A DNA stretch of 64,000 bases from Nocardia vaccinii NBRC 15922 (GCF_001613305.1 NZ_BDCC01000062.1:1-64000); one strand, 5' to 3'; counted from the stretch's first letter, positions 43,444 to 52,706 are shown. Notes: generated by a model not told the origin, from the sequence alone. Made by a program: numbers and translations.

Positions 43444-45670
43444 CGCCACCTCCGGCGACAGTTCCGGCAGCCGCCCTGTTCGGCGAGGCGGCATCATTCG
43501 ACAGCACGATGCGGACATCGACAGGCACGACCGCGTCCGCCGAGGCGATCACCGGGTTGAGATCGAGCTCGACGATCTCCGGATGCGCGGCGACGAGATC
43601 ACCGACTCGGACCAGTAGCCGCGCGATCCGCCGCCGATCGATGACCGGGAGGTTGCGATAGCCGTCGAGCAGTCGGGAGGCGATGGTCTCCTCGATCATT
43701 TCGTGGGCTTCGTGCTCGGTGAACGGGGCGGCTCGGAAGGCGACGTCTCGCAGCGCCTCGACCATGAGGCCGCCGCCGCCGAAGGCGACCACCGGACCGA
43801 AGATGGGGTCGCGCATCGCCCCGACGAGCAGTTCTACACCGGCCTCGGCCATCGGCGTCACGATGAAGCCATCGATCCGGGCACCCGGTACGGCGGCGGT
43901 GACGGCGGCGACGATCTCCCGGGTCTGCTCAGCCGCTGTACCGGCTACCACGCCGAGCCGCACACCGCCCACATCGGACTTGTGAATCACCTGCGGGGAA
44001 ACGACTTTCACCGCACAGGGCCGATCGTAATCGCGTACCGCGGCGACGACCTCGGCCTCGGTGCCGCTCAGGGTCCACGCGCCGAGGGGGATTCCGGCCT
44101 CGGCGAGCACCCTGCGCGCGGTCGGCTCGTCGAGCGGGCCCGCACCCGTGATGACGGGTCCCGGCGGCGGCAGGCGCAGCGCCGACCGCGGAGCGGGATC
44201 GGTCAGGCGACGCCCGCGCCGGTCCAGCGCCGCCACCGCGCGTACGGCGAGATCGATCGAAGCGATCACCGGTACTCCACCGGCGCGCAACCGCTCGTGA
44301 TTGGCCAGTTCGACACCGGCATAACTACTCTGCACCACGAGCGGCACCCCGTACTCGGCGGACAGCGCCACCAGCCGGTCCGCGGCGCGATCCTCGGCTT
44401 CGGCCAGGCGGGAATCGAATCGGAGCTGATAGCCGCCATAGAGGCCGATGATGAGTACCAGGCCGACGCCGGGATCACGCATCAGGATCCGGACCGCCTC
44501 GGCGAAAACCAGCGGATCGGCATCGGTGGCGCCCGCGACGTCGACCGGATCGCCCACCGCGGCCGCCTCGCCGAGCAGTGCCCGCAGCTCGCGAGTGGTG
44601 CGGTCATCGAAAACGGCGAGTTCGACGCCGGAGGCGGCCAGGGCATCGCAGGCCAGGGCGGCATGGCCGCCGCCATCACTGAGAACGGCCACTCGACGCC
44701 CCGGGGCGACCGGCGCGCAGGCGGCCAGGGCGCCCGCGACGACGCCGAGTTCGTCCGAGCGATCGATGACTTCGATCCCGGCCTGCCGCAGCACCGCGCC
44801 GGCCACGGCGTCCACTCCCGCGATCGAGCCGGTGTGCGAGAGCGCGGTCCGGCGGCCGGCCTCCGAGCGTCCGCCGCGCAGCAGCACGACCGGGGTCCGC
44901 GGTACGACACGCGCCGCGGCGCTCAACAGCGCACGTCCGTCCGCGAATCCCTCGGAGTGCATCGCCACGACCCTCGTTTCCGGGTGGGCGGCGAGTTCCT
45001 CCAGGCATTCGTCGTATCGCACATCGGCCTGGTTGCCGAGCCCGACGCAGACATGGAAGCCGGGACCGCACCGGGCGCGATCGTCGTTGATCAAGGACAG
45101 CAACATATTCCCGCTCTGGGTGATCACGCTGACCGGCCCCGCGGGAACATCTTGCAGGCCGATGAGATTCGCGCCCGTCGTCACGTTCAACACCCCGGAG
45201 GTGTTGGGTCCGATCACTCGAATCCCGGTCTCCGCGATGACGTCGGCGAGCTCGGCCGCGCGCTGTGCTCCGCTGTCCCCGATTTCACCGAATCCGTTGG
45301 CCAGCACGATCGCTCCGGCGATTCCGGCCGCCGCGCAGGCGCGCAGCGCACCGGGAACGGCGTCGGCGGGCAGGGCGATCAGCGCCGCGTCGGCGCCGTG
45401 CGGCACCTGCTCGATCGAGCCGAACACGTGCAGACCCAGGATCCGGTCCGCCGAAGGATTCACCGGATAGATCGGATCGGCGTATCCGGATCGCTGCAGC
45501 GCGCGGATGGCCTGGAAACCGCGTTTGGCCGGATTGGCCGACGCGCCGACGACGACGATCGAGCGCGGATCGAGCAGCCGCGCCAGCGCGTTTCGCCGCT
45601 CGGCGGGCGCCGCGCCGACGAGTGCCTGTCCCGCCGGTGCGGAGTCGGCCGTGTGCACATCGATGGTCAT
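43436..45670 (-). CDS. NDP-forming acyl-CoA synthetase
   Basis: The 744-residue protein has an N-terminal CoA-binding Rossmann domain (IVVVGASANPAKRGFQ), succinyl-CoA-ligase domains with the phospho-His motif LSHTGSIAG, and a C-terminal ATP-grasp domain (GAMRDPIFGPVVAFGGGGL). Enzymes of this family join an acid to CoA with formation of ADP and phosphate, cheaper than AMP-forming ligases. It begins 2 bases after the stop of the first enoyl-CoA hydratase and overlaps the second. The substrate may be a short, branched or ring-derived acid; that is not readable from sequence. Confidence 0.9.
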   Translation of the reverse strand: MTIDVHTADSAPAGQALVGAAPAERRNALARLLDPRSIVVVGASANPAKRGFQAIRALQRSGYADPIYPVNPSADRILGLHVFGSIEQVPHGADAALIALPADAVPGALRACAAAGIAGAIVLANGFGEIGDSGAQRAAELADVIAETGIRVIGPNTSGVLNVTTGANLIGLQDVPAGPVSVITQSGNMLLSLINDDRARCGPGFHVCVGLGNQADVRYDECLEELAAHPETRVVAMHSEGFADGRALLSAAARVVPRTPVVLLRGGRSEAGRRTALSHTGSIAGVDAVAGAVLRQAGIEVIDRSDELGVVAGALAACAPVAPGRRVAVLSDGGGHAALACDALAASGVELAVFDDRTTRELRALLGEAAAVGDPVDVAGATDADPLVFAEAVRILMRDPGVGLVLIIGLYGGYQLRFDSRLAEAEDRAADRLVALSAEYGVPLVVQSSYAGVELANHERLRAGGVPVIASIDLAVRAVAALDRRGRRLTDPAPRSALRLPPPGPVITGAGPLDEPTARRVLAEAGIPLGAWTLSGTEAEVVAAVRDYDRPCAVKVVSPQVIHKSDVGGVRLGVVAGTAAEQTREIVAAVTAAVPGARIDGFIVTPMAEAGVELLVGAMRDPIFGPVVAFGGGGLMVEALRDVAFRAAPFTEHEAHEMIEETIASRLLDGYRNLPVIDRRRIARLLVRVGDLVAAHPEIVELDLNPVIASADAVVPVDVRIVLSNDAASPNRAAAGTVAGGGDE

Positions 45671-45672
45671 GG

Positions 45673-46446
45673 CTAGCGCCCCTGGAAGACGGGAGAACGG
45701 CGTTCGCCGAATGCCGCGACACCCTCGGCCCAGTCGCGAGTGGCCATGAGCGCCAGCAACTCTCGCGGCTCCTCGGCCAGCGCGACGTCGAGCGGGTCGG
45801 CACGGCGCAGCGCCGCCTTCATCCGGGACAGTGACAGCGGAGCCTTGGCGGCGAGGGTGGCGGCGAGTTCGTTTGCCGCCGACAGCAATTCATCGCCGGG
45901 GACCGCCGCGTACGCCAGGCCCCACTCCCGCGCCTGCTGCCCGGTGAAGCGCTCGCCCAGGATCAGCAGGTCCGTGGCACGCCGCAGTCCGACCAGTCGC
46001 GGCAGCCGATGGGTCACTCCCCCACCGACATACGTCCCCAGACTCACCTCGGGGAAACCCATCTGCGCGTCGCGGGCCATCACCAGGAAATCCGCACTAA
46101 CCGCCAGCTCGGCACCGGCGCCCAGGGCATAGCCGTTGACCGCCGCCACAACCGGCGTGTGCATCATCTGGATCTGCTCGCACACCTGCTGACCCAACCG
46201 CGCGTAACGGGCCAGTTCCTCCGGCCTGCGCAGCCCGGAACGATGCGCCTTCAAGTCCGCACCCGCGCAGAACGCGCGGCCACCCCCGGTCAGCACGACG
46301 CAACGGATCGCCGAGGCGCGCTCGGCGTCGACCAACGCCTCGATCAACGCCTCATACAGCTCCTCGCTGACGGCGTTGAGCCGCTCGGGACGGTTGAGCG
46401 TCAGTGTCACAACGGGTTCGGATCTGCTCACCAGCAGAGTCGACAT
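45673..46446 (-). CDS. Enoyl-CoA hydratase/isomerase 1
   Basis: The 257-residue crotonase starts at the ATG at 46446 behind GAAGGG. Oxyanion motifs are GGGRAFCAGADLKAH and NGYALGAGAELAVSADFLV, with the Glu in GAGAEL and FPEVSLG matching hydratase Glu residues. It heads a four-gene minus-strand operon (hydratase, NDP-forming acyl-CoA synthetase, hydratase, NTF2-like). Paired dyads lie in the divergent region shared with the permease gene. Confidence 0.9.
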   Translation of the reverse strand: MSTLLVSRSEPVVTLTLNRPERLNAVSEELYEALIEALVDAERASAIRCVVLTGGGRAFCAGADLKAHRSGLRRPEELARYARLGQQVCEQIQMMHTPVVAAVNGYALGAGAELAVSADFLVMARDAQMGFPEVSLGTYVGGGVTHRLPRLVGLRRATDLLILGERFTGQQAREWGLAYAAVPGDELLSAANELAATLAAKAPLSLSRMKAALRRADPLDVALAEEPRELLALMATRDWAEGVAAFGERRSPVFQGR

Positions 46447-46521
46447 GTGCGGAAACCCTTCGCCTTCGATTCTCGGCCGCATCGGCACGCCCGGCGAGCG
46501 CGCGGTTCGATGGTGCCAGAC

Positions 46522-46566
46522 TGCAATTTGATTTGCAACCCGAGAGATTCTGCAATTTTCATTGCA
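46522..46566. promoter_or_regulatory. Paired RpiR-like operators
   Basis: TGCAATTTGATTTGCA (46522-46537) and TGCAATTTTCATTGCA (46551-46566) share a 6-4-6 dyad form, the second perfect. Their starts are 29 bp apart. This resembles the HexR/RpiR consensus TGTAAT-N4-ATTACA with one changed base per arm. They lie between the divergent hydratase operon and the permease gene; an RpiR protein is encoded after the permease. Confidence 0.65.
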
Positions 46567-46646
46567 TCTCGGCTCTCGGCGGTGTTCCATTGCTTTCTAT
46601 CGGTTATCTGGGTCACGCCCTTGCGGCTCGTCGGAAGAAGACCATC

Positions 46647-48083
46647 GTGTCCACCTCACTCCCGAACTCGGGAAATCTGAAGCCCACCATCAGCACTCGG
46701 CAACTGACGATGATCGGCATCGGCGGCGTCATCGGCGCCGGGCTGTTCGTCGGCAGCGGAAAGGCGATCTCCTCGGCGGGGCCGGGCATCGTGCTGGTCT
46801 ACCTGATGACCGGCCTCGTGGTGATCCTGGTGATGCGGATGCTCGCCGAATTGGCTACCGCCAGCCCCGAGACGGGCTCGTTCTCCAGCTACGCCTCCCG
46901 CGAGCTGGGCAGCTGGGCGGGACTCTCGGTCGGCTGGGTCTACGCCTATCACTGGTGCGTCACAGTGGCTTTCGAGTCGATCGCCGGCGCCGCCCTCGCC
47001 GAGCAGCTCCTGCCCGGGCCACCGACGTGGCTGTACGCGCTGATCTTCATGAGTGCGCTCACCGCGGTGAATCTGGCCGCGGTGAGCTCGTTCGCCCGAT
47101 TCGAATTCTGGTTCGCGATGATCAAGGTCACCGCGATCGTGGTTTTCATCGGCATCGGCATCGCCGCGATCGCCGGGTTGTTCGGCGGTCATCCCGCACC
47201 GGGGACGACGAATCTGCTCGGGCACGGCGGGCTTTTCCCGCGCGGCTACTCCGCGATACTGACGGCCGCGCTGACGGTCTTCTTCTCGTACTTCGGCACC
47301 GAGATGGTGACCGTAGCCGCCGGTGAGGCGAGGGACCCGGTGCGGGCGGTCCGGGCGAGCATGCGCAGCGTGGCCGGGCGCATCCTGATCTTCTATGTCG
47401 GTTCCATCCTCGTCATCGTCACGCTCTTGCCTTGGGACGCAACAGAAGTCACCGCGAGCCCGTACACCGCTGTGCTGACCCGGCTCGGCATCCCGGGTGC
47501 ACAGGCGATCATGAACCTGATCGTGCTCACCGCGGTGCTGTCCTGCCTGAACTCCGGCCTGTATTCCTCCTCGCGAATGTTGTACTCACTGGCCGGGCGT
47601 GGCGAGGCCCCGCGCGTGCTGCGCCGAACCAACCGCGCCGGGGTGCCGGTCGCGGGTGTGCTCGCCGCCTCGAGCGCCGGATTCCTCGCGGTGGTGGCGA
47701 ATTACTTCCTCCCTACCGGAGCCGTGTTCAATTTCCTGCTCAGCTCGTCGGGATCGATCGCGGTCGTGGTCTACCTGTGCATCTGCGCGACTCAGATCCG
47801 CGCCCACCACAACCGGACTCCGGAGCAGACCGCGGTGTTGCCGGTGAGGATGTGGGGTGCGCCGTATCTGTCGTACGCGGTCGGCCTCGTGCTGACCGCC
47901 ATCATCGTCGGCATGGCGTTCACCGCCGGCACTCGCAGCCCCCTCGCCTTGACTCTCACCGTCACGGGCATCGCTATCGCCGCCGGAGCGGTGCATCGAC
48001 CTCGCACGGCCACGCCGCTTCCGGTGGCCGCCGATCAGCCGCGCGACACACCTCACTGTTCACCGACGGACTCCGCGACGTAG
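46647..48083 (+). CDS. APC-family amino-acid permease
   Basis: GTG at 46647 follows GGAAGAAG. The 478-residue protein has twelve probable helices and the amino-acid permease signature GIGGVIGAGLFVGSG, with ASPETGSFSSYA in helix 3. It resembles GABA/basic/aromatic amino-acid permeases of the AnsP/CycA group. Divergent from a CoA-ester operon and convergent with an RpiR gene, it probably imports the compound that the operon degrades. Its last 31 bases overlap the RpiR gene on the other strand. Confidence 0.9.
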   Translation: MSTSLPNSGNLKPTISTRQLTMIGIGGVIGAGLFVGSGKAISSAGPGIVLVYLMTGLVVILVMRMLAELATASPETGSFSSYASRELGSWAGLSVGWVYAYHWCVTVAFESIAGAALAEQLLPGPPTWLYALIFMSALTAVNLAAVSSFARFEFWFAMIKVTAIVVFIGIGIAAIAGLFGGHPAPGTTNLLGHGGLFPRGYSAILTAALTVFFSYFGTEMVTVAAGEARDPVRAVRASMRSVAGRILIFYVGSILVIVTLLPWDATEVTASPYTAVLTRLGIPGAQAIMNLIVLTAVLSCLNSGLYSSSRMLYSLAGRGEAPRVLRRTNRAGVPVAGVLAASSAGFLAVVANYFLPTGAVFNFLLSSSGSIAVVVYLCICATQIRAHHNRTPEQTAVLPVRMWGAPYLSYAVGLVLTAIIVGMAFTAGTRSPLALTLTVTGIAIAAGAVHRPRTATPLPVAADQPRDTPHCSPTDSAT

Positions 48084-48979
48084 ACACCGAACTCGCCGAG
48101 CAGATTCTCCTCCTCGAGCAACGTCGCGCGGACCTGATGTCCCAACAGATGCGCGACCGCGCCCGACATCGCCTGCACGAGTGCGGTGAACGCCGTCATC
48201 GACCGCAGCACACCGGCGCTGGACGCCTCGACATAGAACGTCTCGTGCGCCGATTCGGCCAACGGCGAACCGGCGGTATCGGTCAGCGCGACGACGTACG
48301 CACCCCGTTCCCGGGCCCACTGCGCCGCGCGAACGGTGTCGGCGCTGTAGCGATGAATCGATACCGCCACGAAACAGTCATCGGCGCGCACCCGGCGCAG
48401 CTCGTCGGTCAGCGCCCCGGCCGAGCCCGCGACGACCGCCACGTCCTCGCGCAGCATCCGCAGCAGATAGCCCAGCAGATACGCCGGGGCATGGCATTTG
48501 CGCAGCCCCATCACATGTACGCGCGGTGCGTGCGCCAGCCGATCGACCGCGGCGGACCACCGCGCCTGGTCGACCCGCGCGAACGTGCGGACGATATTGG
48601 CCTGATCGAGCGCCGCGGTCTGCTCCAGCAACCCTCCGCCATCGGCAACCAACCGCTCGAGGTTGTCGAATCGATGCAGCAGCTGAGCCTGTTCCCGCAA
48701 CCGCTCGCGGCAGAGTTTGGTCAGGCCCGGATAACCCTTCAATCCGAGCCCGGTCGCGAAGCGCACCACCGTCGCCTCGTTGACGCCGACCGCACCGGCC
48801 AGCTCGGAAACCGTCATGAACGCCACCGCCTCGGAATCCGACAGGACCCGCTGCGCGAGCTTGCGATGTGCGGCGGACAAGGTGCTCATCCGCGAGCGCA
48901 GCGCCACGACGAGGTCGTCGAATGTCTCCGGGCCGGTCGCAGCCGCGCCCTGGTCATCGGCGGGCCGAGTACTCATCAC
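48053..48979 (-). CDS. RpiR/MurR-family regulator with SIS domain
   Basis: The 308-residue protein has the RpiR N-terminal HTH (LSAAHRKLAQRVLSD, MTVSELAGAVGVNEATVVRFATGLGLKGYPGL) and a C-terminal SIS sugar-phosphate-binding domain (RVHVMGLRKCHAPAYLLGYLL, VSIHRYSADTVRAAQWARERGAYVVALTD). Regulators of this kind respond to phosphorylated sugars or CoA/amino-acid intermediates. The matching dyads at 46522-46566 make it the likely regulator of the permease and hydratase operons. Confidence 0.9.
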   Translation of the reverse strand: MMSTRPADDQGAAATGPETFDDLVVALRSRMSTLSAAHRKLAQRVLSDSEAVAFMTVSELAGAVGVNEATVVRFATGLGLKGYPGLTKLCRERLREQAQLLHRFDNLERLVADGGGLLEQTAALDQANIVRTFARVDQARWSAAVDRLAHAPRVHVMGLRKCHAPAYLLGYLLRMLREDVAVVAGSAGALTDELRRVRADDCFVAVSIHRYSADTVRAAQWARERGAYVVALTDTAGSPLAESAHETFYVEASSAGVLRSMTAFTALVQAMSGAVAHLLGHQVRATLLEEENLLGEFGVYVAESVGEQ

Positions 48980-49221
48980 AGACTCCTGTTCTCATGCCAC
49001 TGGACCTCGTGGGCAGCACCCACATTGTCCCGAAGCGCGGCCGGGCCCTGGAAAACGGGGCGGACCAGCACGAAGCCGAAGCGGCCGTGGTCGTTCACCG
49101 GGTGCGGGGCAGATGTCCGGATATGACGCTCGAAACAGGTTGCTCCCGAACGAGATCGGCGGTCGTAGCGTGATCCGCGGCCGGCGCGCACCGTCTTCGA
49201 TTCAGCGGCGCGACCGGACGC

Positions 49222-50301
49222 TCATCGGATGACGCCGACTCCGGGGATCAGGGGCAGCTCGAGCGGGGTGACCCAACCGGGCGGGAGCGCGTTGACCGCG
49301 GGAACCGCGTTCAGGGCGCGCATTCCGGTGGCCAGGCAGCCCGCGACAGCCGGTGTCCGCCCGGACCCGTCGGTGAAGCGGAAGGAGGTCTCCTGGGAGA
49401 TGGACGGCGAGCCGAGGATATCGACGCGATAGACGTCGTCGCGGGTGCCCGCGGGCCAGTCGGGGGCCGCGTCGAGTCCGATGCGGTTGACGTGTTCGAG
49501 GGTGATGACCTCGCGGTCGCGGTAGACGCCGTTGATGGTGAAGCGGATCGCGGCGACCGTGCCCGCCGGGACGGTGCCCTTGGCGGAACGACGGTCGGTC
49601 GGGGTCACCCATTTGTCCCAGGTGGTGGTGATGCGGTCCAATTCGATACCGGCCGCGTGCGCGATCATCGGCACGGTCGCGCCCCAGGCCATGATCAGCA
49701 GATCCGGATGTTCCAGCAGTGCGGTGAATTCCGGCGGATGGCCGATGCCCATCTCGAATTCGTAGTCGCCCTCGTAATCGGTGTAGTCGAGCAGTTCCGA
49801 GGCGCGCACCGAGGTGACCTCACCACACAGGCCCATCAATGTCATCGGGAACAGGTCGTTGGCGAATCCGGGATCGATTCCGGTGGTGAAACACGACGCC
49901 CCGCCCACCGCGCACGCCTCGGCGATCGGATCGCGCCACACGTCCGGCAGCTGGTCCATCGACGGCCACACCCACGGTGTCATGGCCGTGGAGCACACAT
50001 CGATTCCGGCACGCAGGAATTCACCGATCACCCGGATGTTCTCATCGGCGAACTGCGCGGTGGGACCGTAGTGCACCACCGCGTCCGGCCGCAGCGCGAT
50101 CAGCTCCTCGATCGAATTCGTCGCCGGCACACCGGATTTCCCCGCCCCGCACAGATCACCGGCGTCCACCCCGACCTTCTCCGGATTGCTCACGCCCACA
50201 CCGGCCAGCTCGAACCGCGGGTGCCGCAGGATCTCGGCGAGCACCATCGATCCGACAACGCCGGTGCCCCACAGCACGATTCGCTTCCTGTCGTCGGCCA
50301 C
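49222..50301 (-). CDS. NAD(P)-dependent dehydrogenase, dihydrodipicolinate-reductase-like
   Basis: GTG at 50301 is chosen because AGGAGG lies 5 bases upstream; the frame reaches 50331 but that part overlaps the SDR gene. The 359-residue protein has the loop VLWGTGVVGSMVLAEIL, VVHYGPTAQFADENI and a C-terminal catalytic half with TGIDPGFANDLFP. It resembles 2,4-diaminopentanoate dehydrogenase and similar amine/keto reductases. It is 13 bases downstream of an SDR gene and co-transcribed with it. Confidence 0.8.
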   Translation of the reverse strand: MADDRKRIVLWGTGVVGSMVLAEILRHPRFELAGVGVSNPEKVGVDAGDLCGAGKSGVPATNSIEELIALRPDAVVHYGPTAQFADENIRVIGEFLRAGIDVCSTAMTPWVWPSMDQLPDVWRDPIAEACAVGGASCFTTGIDPGFANDLFPMTLMGLCGEVTSVRASELLDYTDYEGDYEFEMGIGHPPEFTALLEHPDLLIMAWGATVPMIAHAAGIELDRITTTWDKWVTPTDRRSAKGTVPAGTVAAIRFTINGVYRDREVITLEHVNRIGLDAAPDWPAGTRDDVYRVDILGSPSISQETSFRFTDGSGRTPAVAGCLATGMRALNAVPAVNALPPGWVTPLELPLIPGVGVIR

Positions 50302-50314
50302 GAGTCCTCCTGAT

Positions 50315-51142
50315 TCAGCGGTGGAATTCACCGCAGTCGACGGTCAGCATCTGCCCGGTGACGGCCGTGGCCAGATCGCTGGCCAGGAACAGCGCCGCGC
50401 GAGCGACCTCCTCGGGTGCGGCGAGCCGCTTCAGATCGGTGGGCGCGGCCTTCTCGCGGTAGATGTCGTCGTGCGTCACCCCGGCCTGCGAGGCGAGCCA
50501 GTCGAAATACGCCTTGTTGATGTCCTCGTACACATAGGACGGCGCGACGCTGTTGACCCGGATCCCCCGCGGCCCCAGCTCGGTGGCCAGCGACGAAGCC
50601 AGGTGCGCCAGAGCGCCTTTGGACAATTTATAGCCGGAGTATTCGGGCTGGGAACTGTAGGACACGCACGAGTTGAGCATGATGATCGAACCGTGGGATC
50701 GCGCGAGCGCATCGGCGAACAATGCCGAAAGACGCAGCGGCGCGAAGACATTCGTCTCGTTCGCCACCCGCAGCGCGGCCGGGTCGATCTGGCTGATCGG
50801 ATCCATCGGCGGAATGGCGAAGGCGTTGTTGATCAGGCAGTCGATCCGATCGAATGCGGCCAGGGCGCGCTCGACCAGCGCGACGCGCTGATCCTCATCG
50901 GTGATATCGGTCGGGACGACGGCCGCGGTGCGGCCCAGTGCGCGAATCTCCGCGGCCAGCTTCTCCAGACGCCGCTCGGTCCGGCTGACCAGGACGAGAT
51001 CCGCGCCCATGTGCGCGGCCTCCAGGGCCAGCGAACGCCCCAGACCGGGCCCGACGCCCGAGAGCACGATGACTTTGTCCTGCAGCAGCGGCACCGGGCG
51101 ATAGCTCTCGGCGGGCGCGGTGGCATGCGCGTCGGCGGGCAC
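50315..51142 (-). CDS. Short-chain dehydrogenase
   Basis: GTG at 51142 follows AGGAGGAGTC. The 275-residue protein has an atypical NAD(P) loop SGVGPGLGRSLA, NNAFAIPP for the NNAG position, and SGYKLSKGALAHL, which supplies Tyr and Lys. The SDR C-terminus ends LTVDCGEFHR. It heads a two-gene operon controlled from a divergent promoter shared with a TetR gene. The substrate is unknown. Confidence 0.9.
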   Translation of the reverse strand: MPADAHATAPAESYRPVPLLQDKVIVLSGVGPGLGRSLALEAAHMGADLVLVSRTERRLEKLAAEIRALGRTAAVVPTDITDEDQRVALVERALAAFDRIDCLINNAFAIPPMDPISQIDPAALRVANETNVFAPLRLSALFADALARSHGSIIMLNSCVSYSSQPEYSGYKLSKGALAHLASSLATELGPRGIRVNSVAPSYVYEDINKAYFDWLASQAGVTHDDIYREKAAPTDLKRLAAPEEVARAALFLASDLATAVTGQMLTVDCGEFHR

Positions 51143-51164
51143 GACTCCTCCTAGACTTCCAGCA

Positions 51165-51207
51165 GTTACAGTATGTAACGACTTAGATGTGACAGACTGT
51201 AACGACT
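51165..51207. promoter_or_regulatory. Repeated TetR operator in divergent promoter
   Basis: GTTACAGTATGTAACGACT (51165-51183) and GTGACAGACTGTAACGACT (51189-51207) match at 16 of 19 positions and are 24 bp apart. The first has a GTTAC/GTAAC dyad. They lie midway between the SDR start and the TetR start and probably serve both. Confidence 0.65.
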
Positions 51208-51235
51208 CCCCTCCGCGCTGACAAGGATGCATTTC

Positions 51236-51838
51236 GTGACCGCACGCCATCGCCTCGGCCCGCACCGCGATCCCGCGGTGGACCGCGCGGTGCTCGAGGC
51301 CGCCCGCGGCCTGCTCGTCGAACGCGGATACGCCGCGACCTCCATCGACGCGATCGCCACCCGTGCCGGGGTGAGTCGTCCGGCGATCTATCGCCGCTGG
51401 CCGTCCAAAGCGCATCTGATCGCCAAGGCGGTATTCCCGGACGTCGGCTCCGAGGAGGTCGCACCCGATCTGATCGCCGAGATCCGCAAGGTCATCCGGG
51501 GCACGATCCAGCTGTTCGGCTCGGCCGAGGCGCGCGCGGCGATGCCCGGCCTGATGACCGATATGCGCGCGGATTCGGGTCTGTACCAGAAACTTTCGGC
51601 TCGCCTGGACACCCCCACGCGCGACGAGTTGGCAGGATATCTCCCCGCCGACGCCACCTCTCCGCGCCCGGGCCTGGACCCGAACACCCTGCTCGACACG
51701 ATCGCCGGCGCGGCGCTGTTCGCCATGTGCATCCGCGACGTCGGCGACCTGGACGGATTCGCCGAATCACTGGAAGATCTGCTGCTGTACGGCATCGTCG
51801 GCGCGCGAAACCGCGCGGCGACAAGCGATCCCGACTGA
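51236..51838 (+). CDS. TetR-family repressor
   Basis: The 200-residue protein starts at the GTG at 51236 (AAGG 9 bases upstream); the ATG at 51227 is an alternative. The HTH is VLEAARGLLVERGYAATSIDAIATRAGVSRPAIYRRWPSK; the C-terminal half matches the TetR_C family of similar regulators. It is divergent from the SDR/dehydrogenase operon and very likely represses it through the repeated dyads at 51165-51207. Confidence 0.9.
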   Translation: MTARHRLGPHRDPAVDRAVLEAARGLLVERGYAATSIDAIATRAGVSRPAIYRRWPSKAHLIAKAVFPDVGSEEVAPDLIAEIRKVIRGTIQLFGSAEARAAMPGLMTDMRADSGLYQKLSARLDTPTRDELAGYLPADATSPRPGLDPNTLLDTIAGAALFAMCIRDVGDLDGFAESLEDLLLYGIVGARNRAATSDPD

Positions 51839-52150
51839 CGGCCGAGCGCCCGGACGCCCTCTGCCGCCCTCGCCGGGCCGGCACACCCGTCCCCACCCGG
51901 CACCACATCCTCCCTCGGGCCGAGATGCCGATTTCAGCCCGACGTGCCGCGCCGACCCCTGGCTGTTCGAACGTTTGTTCGATACACTCACTGCGCAGTA
52001 GCTCCCGGAGCAACCACGACGGGCGTTCACACCACACGCGGCGAACCGCCGCCCCACCGAACTTGTCGTACCCCTGGGGCACAATAGACACATCGGACGC
52101 CGATCAGGTTGCACCGCAAAGTAATCCGCAACCCTAGGAAAGGCGTGTCC
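51839..52150. other. Leader region with LexA box
   Basis: These 312 bases contain the perfect LexA box at 51967-51982. A possible promoter follows near 52064-52090 (TTGTCG, 17 bases, ACAATA-like), which also partly resembles the LexA-independent damage promoter. No gene is supported here. Confidence 0.4.
51967..51982. promoter_or_regulatory. Perfect LexA (SOS) box
   Basis: TCGAACGTTTGTTCGA matches the actinobacterial SOS consensus TCGAAC-N4-GTTCGA at all twelve fixed positions. The next gene in that direction starts at 52151. The gene on the other side (TetR) is convergent to it, so only the downstream gene is a natural target. Confidence 0.8.
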
Positions 52151-52681
52151 ATGTCCGAGCTCCGCTCGTCGACGTCCGATGACAGTGCCGACGGCCGATT
52201 GGTCGCCGAGGCACAGCGGCATCGGGAGCTGCTGCGCAAACCGGTCGAGGACTACCGTCGACGACTGGTCGTACAGGCGCGGTATCTCCAGCCGATGCAG
52301 CGCTCACCCCTGCTCGCCAGGGCCGAGGAGCGTATCGCGGACCTGATGATCGATCCGGTCCGCCATCGCCGACTCGACCTCGACGCCTACCGAGCCGTGC
52401 GCGACGGGCTGCCGACGCGCTGGGACGCGCGCTGGCAACGGTTCATCGCGCAGAGCGGCTCACGGGAGATCCCGATCGGGCCGAACAGCGCCGAACGCCG
52501 GCTGGGCATCATCGCCCGGCTGGCCTCGCAGGATGTCGATATCGAGCAGATCCTCACGGTCGCGACGGTGGTGATCGCGCACCCCGCGGGCCCGGGCGCG
52601 GCGGTCGTGCCGCCCGTCCGGGCGACCAGGCGCGCTGATGCGCTCACCACCGCGGCACCGCCGACCGGTACGCACGGATGA
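52151..52681 (+). CDS. Hypothetical protein behind a LexA box
   Basis: ATG at 52151 follows AGGAAAGG. The 176-residue protein is mostly helical and strongly basic (RHRELLRKPVEDYRRRLVVQARYL), with an Ala/Pro-rich tail. No domain is recognised. The position, 170 bases beyond a perfect SOS box, suggests induction by DNA damage. It is convergent with the YidC-like gene. Confidence 0.65.
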   Translation: MSELRSSTSDDSADGRLVAEAQRHRELLRKPVEDYRRRLVVQARYLQPMQRSPLLARAEERIADLMIDPVRHRRLDLDAYRAVRDGLPTRWDARWQRFIAQSGSREIPIGPNSAERRLGIIARLASQDVDIEQILTVATVVIAHPAGPGAAVVPPVRATRRADALTTAAPPTGTHG

Positions 52682-52706
52682 GTTGCGGCCCTGCGCCGCA
52701 ACGGAG

